Positions 1 to 9,180 of a DNA stretch of 64,000 nt are shown here, in pieces; position 1 is the first letter of the stretch; every line of letters begins with the position of its first letter. The position numbers were made by a program, and so were the translations under genes. Origin of the DNA: Methylococcales bacterium (lineage in GTDB: Bacteria; Pseudomonadota; Gammaproteobacteria; Methylococcales; Methylomonadaceae); assembly GCA_026399015.1 (NCBI GenBank), contig JAPLRS010000040.1, positions 62,001 to 126,000 on the forward strand, given 5' to 3'. The notes below the pieces were generated by a model. The model was not told where the DNA came from. It saw only the letters and a program-made list of their open reading frames with translations, and did no database searches.

Positions 1-100
1 TTGTAAGTGTTGATGGGTGGCGGTTTTCTCAAACAGCGCCATCGTGTATTATGTCGGACTATAAATACACCTCAGGTGTGTAAACTTTAAAGCACTCGTT

Positions 101-3100
101 ATGAAGATACTCACGTTACATTTCAAAAATATCAATTCGTTAGAAGGTGAAAATCTGGTTGATTTTCAACAAGGGCCTCTTTCTGACACAGGTGTTTTTG
201 CAATAACAGGTCCAAATGGTTCAGGTAAATCCAGTATTTTGGATGTAATTACTTTGGGGTTGTACGGGGAAACTTTTCGCTTTGATAGACCTGCTGATTA
301 TGTAATGACGCAGCATACAGCTGAGTGTTTTGCTGTTATTGAGTTTAGTGTCGATGGCGAGACTTACAAGTCTGGTTGGTATGTTGAACGAGCCGAAGGT
401 GATGTAAATCGTGAGTTGCTACCTGCTCAAATGCAGTTAGTTCGCTTGTCTGATGAAGCTGTTTTAGCGGATACCCCTAAACAAGTTTGTCAGCGTATGG
501 TAGAAATTACCGGCATGAATTTTCGTAATTTCACGCGTTCTATCATGTTGGCACAAGGAGACTTTTCGGCATTTTTAAATGCGCTAGATAATGAGCGCAT
601 GGATATTTTAGAAAAGATAATCAGTGTGGATATCTATGCTGAGTATAAAAAAAATGTCTTGGAAAATGTAGTAACGGCTCAGCAAGACTTGGATTTTTTA
701 AGAAAACAATTAACGTCTATACAAGTATTTCCTCCTGAAAAACAAGAAGCCTCAGAGCAAGATTTACTGGATTTTAAAGAGCAATTAAGTGAGTTGCAGG
801 CACAAGAATACAACTTAACGCAACAGCAGAATTTATTACAAAACATCACCGCTATAAAAAAGCAGATTAATGATGAAGAGCGGTATTTAGGAAAAATTCA
901 GCAGCAGATAGATGAGACCCAAAAAGGCTTAGATAAAATCAGTCAAGCGCAGTCAGTCTTAAGTTTTAAAGATGATATTGCAATATTACAATCTAAAGAT
1001 ATTGTTATTAGACAAGCTAAAGAAGAGCTATCAGCACTAAAAAATGAACTAAAGTTTATAAGAGATCAGGTTGCGAATATAGAAATTGATCCTAACCTAT
1101 TAGGTAAACAATCTTTTACTGAACAACAGAAAACTTTAGAAAACGTCAAATTACAACTCAATCAATACACTTCTAATAGACAAACCGAAGTAGATCATTG
1201 GCAATCTTTAAGCGAGCAAGCGACGCAAAAAGAGCTGGCATTTACGACTGTGTCAGCGTGGTTAGAAGAACATAAACTTGATGAGGCTTTGTTAACGGAA
1301 TTACCAGAAATTGGTAAATTAAAAAAACTCAGAACCGAAATTATTGAGTTAAACAGTAAGCTTAAGATTTATAACAAGCAGACTAAGAAGACCTCTACTG
1401 CCATTCAAAATAATGCGAGTTCCCTAGAAAAACAACTGGCTAAGCAAGTTGAATTAACGCAGCAAGTTAAAGATGATGAGCAAGAGTTAGTCGAATTATT
1501 GCAAGGTAACACGCTAGATACCTTAGCGTCTTTAAGAGAAGATCAGCAAGAGCGTGTAACGAACTTTCAGGCCTTATACAATATTGGCCTTAAACATGAA
1601 ACGCTGGTTGGTAAGCGGGGCTTTTTCTCTTGGTTTAAAGCCAAAGAAACGCCTGAATATGACGCTGATGAATTAACACTAGAATTAGAAAAGCTTCAGC
1701 AAGATATGAAGCGTGAAGAAAATATTCGTGCTTCCTTAGAGACGGCTATTACTTATGAGGCGTTATTAAAAAAAATGACGCCAGATCGTGTACATTTAGT
1801 CCACGGTAAACCCTGTCCGTTATGCGGAGCTTTACAGCATCCATACGCTAAGTTTCCACCGATTGTTAGTAACTCAAAACAAGCGCTAATCGATCAAAAA
1901 GCTAAAATGAGACAACTGAAAGAAACCATTAGTCAGGTTACTTTTAAGATTGGGCTGGCTCATAAAAATACAGCTAATAACAAAGTCAAACAAAGTAAGT
2001 CCGCACAATTAAGAAGAGAGTGGTTAAATTTAGTTAATCGTTTAAACTGCGCTAACAAAGAATTGACCATTAACAATATCAGTTTGATGAAAGACTTGTT
2101 GATGCAAGCAAATGCTGAGTTAACCGAAATTGGTAATCTCACCACAAAGATTATTGCTAAACAAAATGCCATTGAAAAAAACACGGCTTTAATAGCTAAG
2201 GGCGTAACCTTAATAGCCCAATTGCAAGAGAATAAAGAGCAATTAGGTGCACCGATTGCAGGCGTGCCTCAGGAACAACTTGATCTTGAAACTGCCCTAC
2301 GTGCTAGTCAAACGGAAGAAGCTGAGTTAGCAGTTAAAGTTGCTACACAATTGGCTATTTTTGGCGAAAAGATGCCAGCTAAAGGCCAAGAAGATGCGCT
2401 ATTTGATAAATTAAATACCCGTCGTCAGGAATATCATACCTACAGTTTTAGATATAAATCTTTGTTAGAAGAACGCGAGTCTTTACAAGAAAAGCAGGTC
2501 GCTTGTCAGCAAGAAATTAGCCGCTGTAATGAGCAGGTAGAAATTTTTACAGCTCAATTGCAAACCCAAGAGGCTGTAGGCTTGCATTTAGGCTTGATAG
2601 AAAAGCAAAAACTGATTGCCGATAAAGAACAAGCGGTTGTTAGCTTAGAAACAGATTTAGCGCAGGTGCAAAAAACAGTTCAGGAAAAAGTCTCGACAAC
2701 TCCTTTCGCTAGTCTGCAAGAAATCGAGCGCGTTTTAGACTTTATGGATAATGAAGTAGAAGTTCAAAATCAATTACATAGTTTAGTCGAACAATTTAAT
2801 AGCAAAGCCCAAGAAATTAAAGTTTTACAACACCAATTAGACCAAATGTATGCCGCTTCTGGGGACGCTCTTTCAAATTCTTTAGAAATTGATTATCAGT
2901 TAAAAGGCTTTAAAGAAAAAATCGCTATAGCGAGCATGGAAATAGAGCATTTAGAGCGAGTGTTAAACGAGCAAGCACAAAATCTAGCCGCTTACATCGA
3001 CATAACAGCGCGTATTAAGCAACAAGAATTAGCGGCACAAGCTTATTTTGCAGATGCTGCCTTAATTAATGCTGAAAATGGTATGGCCTTTAGACGGCGG

Positions 3101-3544
3101 GTACAAACACAATTGGCAGATAAATTATTGTCTCAAACTAACGCTATGTTAGAAAAAATCAGTGGTCGCTATTATTTACGCCAAGCTTATAGTGAACAAG
3201 GCTTAGCATTAGAAGTTGAAGATACTTATCAAGCGAATGTCCGTCGATTACCCAAGACTTTATCGGGTGGTGAAAGTTTTGTCGTTAGTTTAGCCTTGGC
3301 TTTAGGGTTGTCAGAATTGGCAAATAATGGCCGTTCAGTTGATTCGTTATTTTTAGACGAGGGTTTTGGTAATTTGGATGCTGATGCTTTATATACAGTT
3401 ATTAGTACCTTAGAAAATCTCCATACACACGGTAAAACAGTGGGTGTTATCTCGCATGTTGAAGCCGTTCATAAACGCTTTAAAGCCCAGTTACAGGTTG
3501 TTAAAAAACCAAATGGCTTGGGTGAAATAAGACAAGCCTCGTAA
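101..3544 (+). CDS. sbcC: SbcC, exonuclease subunit (Rad50-like ATPase)
   Basis: Large subunit of the SbcCD nuclease, which cleaves hairpins and processes DNA ends in the cytoplasm. The 1147-residue protein starts with an ABC ATPase half carrying Walker A (GPNGSGKS, residues 37-44). Long coiled coils follow, with a zinc-hook CPLC at about 572-575 near the middle. The second ATPase half has the signature LSGGES at about 1054 and Walker B (SLFLDEGFGNLD) just after. Length and order are those of intact SbcC. The start ATG at 101 gives a conserved N-terminus (MKILTLHFKNINSLEG). The nuclease partner sbcD normally lies directly upstream and would be off the window edge. The next gene begins 19 bp downstream. 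Identification is secure. Confidence 0.97.
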   Translation: MKILTLHFKNINSLEGENLVDFQQGPLSDTGVFAITGPNGSGKSSILDVITLGLYGETFRFDRPADYVMTQHTAECFAVIEFSVDGETYKSGWYVERAEGDVNRELLPAQMQLVRLSDEAVLADTPKQVCQRMVEITGMNFRNFTRSIMLAQGDFSAFLNALDNERMDILEKIISVDIYAEYKKNVLENVVTAQQDLDFLRKQLTSIQVFPPEKQEASEQDLLDFKEQLSELQAQEYNLTQQQNLLQNITAIKKQINDEERYLGKIQQQIDETQKGLDKISQAQSVLSFKDDIAILQSKDIVIRQAKEELSALKNELKFIRDQVANIEIDPNLLGKQSFTEQQKTLENVKLQLNQYTSNRQTEVDHWQSLSEQATQKELAFTTVSAWLEEHKLDEALLTELPEIGKLKKLRTEIIELNSKLKIYNKQTKKTSTAIQNNASSLEKQLAKQVELTQQVKDDEQELVELLQGNTLDTLASLREDQQERVTNFQALYNIGLKHETLVGKRGFFSWFKAKETPEYDADELTLELEKLQQDMKREENIRASLETAITYEALLKKMTPDRVHLVHGKPCPLCGALQHPYAKFPPIVSNSKQALIDQKAKMRQLKETISQVTFKIGLAHKNTANNKVKQSKSAQLRREWLNLVNRLNCANKELTINNISLMKDLLMQANAELTEIGNLTTKIIAKQNAIEKNTALIAKGVTLIAQLQENKEQLGAPIAGVPQEQLDLETALRASQTEEAELAVKVATQLAIFGEKMPAKGQEDALFDKLNTRRQEYHTYSFRYKSLLEERESLQEKQVACQQEISRCNEQVEIFTAQLQTQEAVGLHLGLIEKQKLIADKEQAVVSLETDLAQVQKTVQEKVSTTPFASLQEIERVLDFMDNEVEVQNQLHSLVEQFNSKAQEIKVLQHQLDQMYAASGDALSNSLEIDYQLKGFKEKIAIASMEIEHLERVLNEQAQNLAAYIDITARIKQQELAAQAYFADAALINAENGMAFRRRVQTQLADKLLSQTNAMLEKISGRYYLRQAYSEQGLALEVEDTYQANVRRLPKTLSGGESFVVSLALALGLSELANNGRSVDSLFLDEGFGNLDADALYTVISTLENLHTHGKTVGVISHVEAVHKRFKAQLQVVKKPNGLGEIRQAS

Positions 3545-3563
3545 ATCTTAACTGAGTTTAAAT

Positions 3564-4835
3564 ATGCGTTTATCAAATTTAAAACATCCACTATTCATTG
3601 TTTGTTTAGCTTTACATTTATCCGGCTGTGCTAGTTTTGGCAAAGGTGTCGCGGAGGCGGTGTTAGAGAAAACCAATACTGAAGATAGCCGAGTATGTCA
3701 GGTAAGGGGTAAACCCTTTCAAGGCATTAAGCCAGAATTAGACGACTTAAAAGGTAAAACAAAAGTTTTAATGGTCCACGGGGTGGGTAATCATTTACCC
3801 GGTTATGCGACAGAATTTTTAGATAAGTTATCTAAACAGTTAAAGATGACAGCTAAATCTACGCAATATAAAGATATTAAGTTAATGTCTTTTAGTAATG
3901 TAGATCAAAAACTAGGTAATTTAAGGGTTACGCGTTTACAAAACCAAGAGAGCAATAAAGAATTATGGTTTTATGAATTAACGTGGTCAGAAATTACTAA
4001 GGATAAAAAAGCCTTATTAGAGTTTGATAATTCTGGGGAATATTCTTATCGTCGGGCTGAAGTTAACGACATGTTAAAGAAATTCAGCAACGATACCGGC
4101 CCAGATCCTATTATTTACTTAGGTGAAAGTAGAGATTTAATTTTAAGGTCTTTTGCGCAAGCAGTTTGTTGGATGAGTAGAGATAATTGGGATGAGTTGC
4201 CTAAAGAAGGTCGACATGGCTGTGATTTTACGCAAGGTTTAAATCATAATTTTAAGGAAGATTCTTTAGTTTTTGTATCGCACAGTTTAGGCAGTCGTAT
4301 TACCATTGACGGCATTACCCGTATGGTTTCTTTATTAGAACAGCCAGAAAAAAAATCTACCTTACAAAGTATTAATAAAGAAAAAAGAGAAGTGTTACAA
4401 AATAAGCATGTGCAGATATTTATGCTTTCAAATCAACTTCCCATGTTGCAATTAGGTCGAGAATTACCGGAAGTAGTGGGGCAAAAAGAGAATTATTGTG
4501 CAATGACTGGGCCTAAATACCAGTCTCGAATGTTTAATGAAACCTCTATTGTGGCTTTTAGTGATCCTAATGATATTTTAAGTTATGCCATTCCACATGA
4601 CTTTGGCGAAAAATATTTAGACTCAAGATTATGTAGCGATGTGACCAATATCAATATAAATATTGCTAAAGTCTTTGATGCGTTTGGTATTGGTAAAATT
4701 GCTAACCCCTTAGAGGCGCATGTCGGTTATGCAAAAGATGATCGAGTTGTTGCCTTAATAGCGGATGGTATAGGTAATGATCACACTGATCCGTTGATAA
4801 AAGGTAAATGTGAATGGACAGAAATAACGGATTAA
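3564..4835 (+). CDS. Lipoprotein with alpha/beta-hydrolase-like fold
   Basis: Predicted outer-envelope lipoprotein of 423 residues. The N-terminal signal ends in a lipobox (LSGC, Cys at residue 22). The mature part has an oxyanion-type strand-loop VLMVHGVGNH at about 69-78 and a nucleophile elbow FVSHSLGS (S-H-S-L-G, near residue 240), as in serine hydrolases with the alpha/beta fold. Substrate is unknown; esterase or lipase-like activity is inference from these motifs. It starts 19 bp after sbcC on the same strand, so it may be co-transcribed, though no functional link to SbcC is known. It converges on cmoA with only 12 bp between the stops. Confidence 0.7.
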   Translation: MRLSNLKHPLFIVCLALHLSGCASFGKGVAEAVLEKTNTEDSRVCQVRGKPFQGIKPELDDLKGKTKVLMVHGVGNHLPGYATEFLDKLSKQLKMTAKSTQYKDIKLMSFSNVDQKLGNLRVTRLQNQESNKELWFYELTWSEITKDKKALLEFDNSGEYSYRRAEVNDMLKKFSNDTGPDPIIYLGESRDLILRSFAQAVCWMSRDNWDELPKEGRHGCDFTQGLNHNFKEDSLVFVSHSLGSRITIDGITRMVSLLEQPEKKSTLQSINKEKREVLQNKHVQIFMLSNQLPMLQLGRELPEVVGQKENYCAMTGPKYQSRMFNETSIVAFSDPNDILSYAIPHDFGEKYLDSRLCSDVTNININIAKVFDAFGIGKIANPLEAHVGYAKDDRVVALIADGIGNDHTDPLIKGKCEWTEITD

Positions 4836-4847
4836 AGCTTAAAGTGT

Positions 4848-5588
4848 TTAAATCTTAACGGCAATGAGACAAGCAAAGTTAAACCACTGAAAATAAGTGC
4901 CAATGCGACCAAAGCCGGCTCTTTCTAATAATTCGTAATTTTCATCTAAACGATACGGAATTAAAACGTTTTCCAGCGCTTCACGTTTGCGCTGGTTTTC
5001 TATATCCGTATAGTGGCTTTGGGAAGTTTTAAATTGTAGATAATGATCAATATATAAACGGTTTAACACGGGATCATTCACTAGAATTTTTTCTGACAAT
5101 AAGACAATGCCACCAGGCTTTAAAGCCTTAAAAATCGCCTTAAGTAAGGCTTCTCTGCCTATCGGCCTAACAAACTGTAATGTCCAATTTAAAATTATAA
5201 TATCGCAGTCAGGTAGGGCCGGTAAGGCGCTTAAATCAGCTGTAATTAAAGAAACTCTATCACTATTTATTTGCGTACTAAGTTTGTCGCGCGCCTTATC
5301 CAACATGGATTCTGAATTGTCGTAACCAATAAAACGCGTGCTTTCAGGGCACTTAGGATGTTGACTGAGATGATCAATCGTAGTGCCAGTTGAACAGCCT
5401 AAATCACACACAATACCGCCCGTTTCAGGCAAAAAATCCATGATAAGGTCAGCTTGAATGCGTTGCACTTCATTATAGAAAGGTACGCTTCTAGACACCA
5501 TATTGTCGAAGACTTTGGCTACTTTTTCATCAAAAGCAAAGTCTTCAATTCGAGTGGTTTGCTGAAATACTCTATCTTGTTCGGTCAT
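4848..5588 (-). CDS. cmoA: CmoA, carboxy-S-adenosyl-methionine synthase
   Basis: Makes carboxy-SAM from SAM and prephenate, the donor CmoB uses to form 5-oxyacetyl-uridine (cmo5U34) in tRNA. The 246-residue protein has the class I methyltransferase core with CDLGCSTG at residues 61-68. The N-terminal stretch VFDNMVSRSVPFYNEVQR is typical of CmoA rather than of generic methyltransferases. cmoB, often adjacent, is not in the window. The upstream neighbour on the same strand is purK, 27 bp away, so the three minus-strand genes (purE, purK, cmoA) could form one transcript. ATG at 5588 gives a full-length product. Confidence 0.93.
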   Translation of the reverse strand: MTEQDRVFQQTTRIEDFAFDEKVAKVFDNMVSRSVPFYNEVQRIQADLIMDFLPETGGIVCDLGCSTGTTIDHLSQHPKCPESTRFIGYDNSESMLDKARDKLSTQINSDRVSLITADLSALPALPDCDIIILNWTLQFVRPIGREALLKAIFKALKPGGIVLLSEKILVNDPVLNRLYIDHYLQFKTSQSHYTDIENQRKREALENVLIPYRLDENYELLERAGFGRIGTYFQWFNFACLIAVKI

Positions 5589-5615
5589 GGTAGAAATTTA
5601 TTAATTTAAGAAAAA

Positions 5616-6710
5616 TTAAGAGTCATCAACCTGGTCAGCAATCTGAGCTAATTGTTCAATAAGGCTGTCTAATTGCGCAGAAGTTTCTGCACGAATAGTT
5701 GCATGAGCAACTTTACGGCCTTTGCGAGGGGTTTTGTCGTATAGATGTAAATGCGTATTAGGCAAAGCCAATAATTCTTCTGTTACAGGTAGGCCGCCAA
5801 TAAAATTAATCATGGCTGATTTGCCAACGGCATGAGTTTTACCTAACGGTAAATTAGCGATGGCACGGAGATGATTTTCAAATTGGCTGGTTTCTGCACC
5901 TTCAATAGTCCAGTGTCCAGAATTATGCACGCGGGGGGCAAATTCATTTGCAACCAGTTGGCCATTCACATCAAATAATTCGAGGGCTAATACGCCGACA
6001 TAATCTAAGGCTTCTAATAAGCGAGTGACATAATCTTGAGCTTGTGCTTGCACGGCATCGCTATCAAGACATTTAGCAATTCTTAAAATACCACCGCGAT
6101 GTATATTCTCAGATAAAGGGTAAAACTCAATGTCGCCTGCCACATTACGCGCGGCAATAATAGAAACTTCTCTATTAAATGGCACAAAGCCTTCTAAAAC
6201 AGCAGGTGCACCGGCTAGAATTTCCCATGCGCCAGCTAAGTCATTTACCGATTTAATTAACGATTGGCCTTTACCGTCATAGCCCATCGTGCAGCTTTTT
6301 AAAATAGCAGGACACCCAATAGTGGTAATAGCCGACTCTAAATCAGCAAAGCTATTAATGGGTGCATAAGGCGCGGTAGGGATGTTAATGTCACGGAAAA
6401 AAGCTTTTTCTATTAAACGATCTTGCGCAACCGCTAAAGCTTTTGGTGCTGGATGCACTTGGGTATGTGATGCCAAAAAATTCGCAACATCAGCAGGTAC
6501 ATTTTCAAATTCGTAAGTGACTACATCGGCAAGGTCCGCAAGTTCTGCTAATAAGCGTGGATCATCATAAGCGCCGTGTAAATGTTGACCTAAGCTATTA
6601 GCGCAAGCATCTGCAGAAGGATCAAGAAAAACAAATTGTAAGCCTAAAGGGTAGCCCGCTAAAGCAATCATTCTGGCCAATTGACCAGCACCTAAAATGC
6701 CTATTTTCAT
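5616..6710 (-). CDS. purK: PurK, N5-carboxyaminoimidazole ribonucleotide synthase
   Basis: ATP-grasp enzyme that converts AIR, bicarbonate and ATP to N5-CAIR in purine synthesis; PurE then isomerises the product. The 364-residue protein opens with [11 protein letters not shown] at residues 3-13 (nucleotide-binding loop of the family). It has the expected ATP-grasp landmarks [23 protein letters not shown] and [20 protein letters not shown]. Its ATG lies inside the last codons of purE (4-bp overlap), a translational-coupling arrangement usual for purEK. Length fits the family. No irregularities are seen. Confidence 0.96.
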   Translation of the reverse strand: MKIGILGAGQLARMIALAGYPLGLQFVFLDPSADACANSLGQHLHGAYDDPRLLAELADLADVVTYEFENVPADVANFLASHTQVHPAPKALAVAQDRLIEKAFFRDINIPTAPYAPINSFADLESAITTIGCPAILKSCTMGYDGKGQSLIKSVNDLAGAWEILAGAPAVLEGFVPFNREVSIIAARNVAGDIEFYPLSENIHRGGILRIAKCLDSDAVQAQAQDYVTRLLEALDYVGVLALELFDVNGQLVANEFAPRVHNSGHWTIEGAETSQFENHLRAIANLPLGKTHAVGKSAMINFIGGLPVTEELLALPNTHLHLYDKTPRKGRKVAHATIRAETSAQLDSLIEQLAQIADQVDDS

Positions 6711-7204
6711 AAAGCAGTCTCTCTAGGGTCAGAGTTTGCTAGTACGGTTTCTGTTTGTTCATTTCTGAAAGTATCAAGAGCCGCACGGTATTGGCTGTGT
6801 TTATTACTGATAATAGCCGCCGCTAAAAGTGCTGCGTTAATAGCCCCTGCTTTACCAATAGCCAAGGTCCCTACTGGAATACCCGCCGGCATTTGTACTA
6901 TAGATAATAAAGAGTCCATGCCATTAAGGGCTTTGGATTGCACGGGAACACCTAACACGGGCAAGGCTGTTTTAGCAGCGGTCATGCCGGGTAAATGTGC
7001 CGCACCACCTGCGCCCGCAATAATGACTTCAAGGCCTTTAGATTCAGCAGTTTCTGCATATTGGAAAAGTTTGTCAGGCGTTCTATGTGCCGACACAACT
7101 TCAACTTGATGAGGTATGCCAAGACGCTCTAAGGTTTCAGCGGCAAAACACATTGTTTCCCAATCAGAGGTCGATCCCATAATGATGCCAACCAGTGCTG
7201 TCAT
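6707..7204 (-). CDS. purE: PurE, N5-CAIR mutase
   Basis: Cytoplasmic isomerase that turns N5-CAIR, the PurK product, into CAIR for purine synthesis. The 165-residue protein carries the class I PurE signatures: GSTSDWETM at 10-18, SAHRTPDK at 38-45, and the [11 protein letters not shown] loop followed by VLGVPV. It overlaps purK by 4 bp. A Shine-Dalgarno-like AAGGAG lies about 5 bases before the ATG on the minus strand (complement of ctccttaat at 7211-7219). The C-terminal tail is a little longer than the minimal enzyme. The region upstream holds the repeat island described separately. Confidence 0.96.
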   Translation of the reverse strand: MTALVGIIMGSTSDWETMCFAAETLERLGIPHQVEVVSAHRTPDKLFQYAETAESKGLEVIIAGAGGAAHLPGMTAAKTALPVLGVPVQSKALNGMDSLLSIVQMPAGIPVGTLAIGKAGAINAALLAAAIISNKHSQYRAALDTFRNEQTETVLANSDPRETAL

Positions 7205-7372
7205 TTATTACTCCTTAATGAGGCTTTGAGTACAAAGAGACTAAGTACAATCTAGATAATTTAAAAGTTGCGTAGTATCGCATAAATGCACAACTCATTG
7301 TTTATTAATCCCATGATGTTTCATTAATCCGGTCACAGGTTGCTTGGTTATGTAATGATTTTTAGTCCGGTA

Positions 7373-7462
7373 ATGGATTCCAGTCTATTCATGGATTCTA
7401 GTTTGTTCATGGACTCTAGTTTGTTCATGGACTCCGGCCTGTTCATGGATTTTAGTCCGTTC
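7373..7462. repeat. 18-bp tandem repeat, five units
   Basis: Five head-to-tail 18-bp units of the type ATGGAYTCYAGTYTGTTC, beginning at 7373, 7391, 7409, 7427 and 7445. They diverge at a few positions. The unit length is a multiple of three, so the DNA also reads as MDSSLF repeats in an open frame (7340-7531), but that frame has no ribosome-binding site and looks fortuitous. It is a minisatellite-like array in the purE upstream region and may vary in copy number between strains. Confidence 0.85.
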
Positions 7463-7512
7463 ATGGTGAGCCTGTCGAACCATATGCTCTTCGACACACT
7501 CAGAGCGAACGG
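7457..7512. repeat. REP-like palindrome (TTCGACA/CTCAG family)
   Basis: Imperfect inverted repeat with arms CCGTTCATGGTGAGCCTGTCGAA at the left and TTCGACACACTCAGAGCGAACGG at the right, around a 10-bp loop (7480-7489). The arms contain the GAGCCTGTCGAA / TTCGACA-CTCAG words of a very widespread bacterial extragenic palindrome. It is wedged between two different short tandem arrays. It could act as a transcript stabiliser or terminator for the minus-strand pur genes only if transcription came from the right; more likely it is a dispersed element. Confidence 0.75.
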
Positions 7513-7645
7513 AATTACACAACGAGATTAGAATTACACAACGAGATTGGAGTTATATAACGAGATTGAAATTACATAACGAGATTGGAATCAAACAACG
7601 AGTTTTCCAATTACAGAATACATCTGGAATTACACAACAAGTTTG
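7512..7645. repeat. 19-bp tandem repeat array
   Basis: Starting directly at the edge of the REP-like palindrome, 19-bp units of the type GAATTACACAACGAGATTG repeat about seven times. The first four (7512, 7531, 7550, 7569) are nearly identical; the later ones decay. There is no spacer sequence between units, so this is not a CRISPR. From 7646 to the lipoprotein start at 7834 I see no gene and no other clear element. Confidence 0.8.
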
Positions 7646-7833
7646 GAGTTTCCCAAGCATTCCAAGAGTACCCAAGTTCAGCTTACAAAAATCAACTCAG
7701 TATAAATTATAGAATTTGATGATGAGCGGTACTGGATGAACGGCTAATTAAATGATAAAGTTACGCGCATTATTTAATCAGTCTTAAGGGTGCATTAGTC
7801 AGCCTTGGACTTTTAACCAAGGCAACAGAACTT

Positions 7834-8328
7834 ATGAAATCATACAAAATTAATAAGAATTTATTATTTGCTTCTTTAACCAGTATAGTCGTTGCAATAC
7901 TTATAGGTGGCTGTTCAGACTCAGATAAAGCTAAAGAAACTGCAAAGGCACCGGTACATGAGGTGTTTAACCCATTTGATCATTCAAAAGATGAACCCGT
8001 AACCGTAGATGAGAAACATAAATTTCATGACGCATTTGCGGCGCAATGTGTGGCTAGAGAGTTAAAAAATTCAGTTAATGTAGAAGAAGATATCGCGCGT
8101 TTCACAAAGTCTTGTGAATGTGTCACCACTTACATGTTGAAAGATTTGACGGATGAAGAGGTAGAAAAATACCTTGCTGAACATGAAAACCCACGCTCAT
8201 TACAAATCAAATTCACTGGCGCGGCTTATCATTGCGCACAGCAACAACCTATCGATAAAGGTTTTAAAGTGTATCAACAAAACCCTCCAGTTAAGAAAGA
8301 AGAAGGCTTTTTTAGCAAATTCTTTTAA
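7834..8328 (+). CDS. Small cysteine-containing lipoprotein, unknown function
   Basis: I do not recognise a family. The 164-residue product has a type II signal peptide with lipobox IGGC (Cys at residue 27), followed by a charged linker. A compact domain of about 80 residues then carries four cysteines in the pattern C-x22-C-x-C-x(about 42)-C (CVARELKN..., SCECV..., YHCAQ). These may form two disulfides in the periplasm or bind a metal. The C-terminus ends EGFFSKFF. ATG at 7834 is preceded by GGCAACAGAACTT, a weak ribosome-binding site. It converges with the hvf operon, with a terminator-like hairpin between. Confidence 0.75.
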   Translation: MKSYKINKNLLFASLTSIVVAILIGGCSDSDKAKETAKAPVHEVFNPFDHSKDEPVTVDEKHKFHDAFAAQCVARELKNSVNVEEDIARFTKSCECVTTYMLKDLTDEEVEKYLAEHENPRSLQIKFTGAAYHCAQQQPIDKGFKVYQQNPPVKKEEGFFSKFF

Positions 8329-8346
8329 TCTTTAACTCGCGAAATG

Positions 8347-8377
8347 TCACTGGGTAAGCTTTAGGTTTTCCCAGTGA
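8347..8377. terminator. Hairpin between convergent genes
   Basis: Perfect 8-bp inverted repeat TCACTGGG / CCCAGTGA around a 15-base loop rich in T on the plus strand. It lies in the 75-bp gap between the lipoprotein stop (8328) and the hvfC-like stop (8404), so it can end transcripts from both sides. No long T-run directly follows, so it may be partly Rho-dependent. Confidence 0.55.
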
Positions 8378-8403
8378 TACGCCTAAGTTCTATTTCAGCG
8401 TTC

Positions 8404-9180
8404 CTATCCCTCTAAACCAATAATACCTTTTTGGTATAAGTCGTTTAGGATTTGTAAGCCACCGTTAATAATAATTTCTGGATTAGGATGCTGGGTTTCT
8501 TGAGCTATTTGTTCTAAACAAGCGCTAGTCATTACAGACTCTTGTTCAGAGATTATTTCTAGCAAACGGTAGGTAATCGGGGTTATCTCCAAAAAATTAA
8601 CATCATCTTCATGGTTACGATAAACAATAAGAAATGTAGCTTGTTCGGGAGGTGTTAAGGGTGTGTAACCAGGACCAATTTTGTGGACTGGATATTGATA
8701 GGCTAAGGGCCAAGCTAATGGAGATACTTTAATTTTTTTAGCCAGTAAATTATCTATAACAACAGTTTTGTGTGTCAGATTAGTTGTGGATATAGATAAA
8801 GCCATTTCTACCCATTCATAGTGAGCCAACTCCAGCGTAAATGGTAAGTCATTGCTGGTATCACGCTCATGCTCTAAATAATATAAAAATTCTTCTGCAA
8901 TCTCTGAGAAATGAGGCGTTTTACATTCGTGTTTTGCAAAGAAATCTTCCGTTAAAGCCAGCCATTCAGTTTCTGTGAGTAGTTTGTTTAGCACCGGAAA
9001 ATTACCAGATAAGAAGCTATTAATATTATTAAAAAATAGCTCTCGGTACATTAGCATCCTGTCTGCTTTAACATCAGCGGGGATGGGGTTATTTAACGGG
9101 TCGCGTATGTAAGCGGCAAACTCTGCTTGTTTAACTTTAAAATCAACCATGGTATTAGCGTTAAGCGGTGCGTTTGTCAT
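8404..9180 (-). CDS. HvfC-like partner protein of a DUF692 peptide-modifying enzyme (DUF2063)
   Basis: DUF2063 family protein of 258 residues, the usual partner of DUF692/MNIO enzymes in HvfABC (bufferin/oxazolin type) clusters. It probably presents the precursor peptide to the oxidase. The family hallmark is the N-terminal FAAYIRDPLNNPIPADV followed by RMLMYRELFFNNINSFLSGNFPVLNKLL. The name DNA-binding domain protein seen in databases for this family is historical. The called ATG (9180) overlaps the 3' end of the DUF692 gene by 20 bp; a second ATG at 9150 would remove the overlap, and neither has a good ribosome-binding site. It is the last gene of the precursor-oxidase-partner operon. Confidence 0.87.
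   Translation of the reverse strand: MTNAPLNANTMVDFKVKQAEFAAYIRDPLNNPIPADVKADRMLMYRELFFNNINSFLSGNFPVLNKLLTETEWLALTEDFFAKHECKTPHFSEIAEEFLYYLEHERDTSNDLPFTLELAHYEWVEMALSISTTNLTHKTVVIDNLLAKKIKVSPLAWPLAYQYPVHKIGPGYTPLTPPEQATFLIVYRNHEDDVNFLEITPITYRLLEIISEQESVMTSACLEQIAQETQHPNPEIIINGGLQILNDLYQKGIIGLEG

Noticed and set aside
3-83. Short open frame at the left edge that could be the end of an upstream gene
   Set aside because: The 26 residues do not resemble the C-terminus of SbcD or another protein I know; too short to support.
7340-7531. 63-codon frame with MDSSLF repeats
   Set aside because: It is the translation of the 18-bp repeat array and the REP-like palindrome; no ribosome-binding site.
7512-7645. 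CRISPR-like array
   Set aside because: Units are directly adjacent without unique spacers and no cas gene is present; same for 19630-20125.
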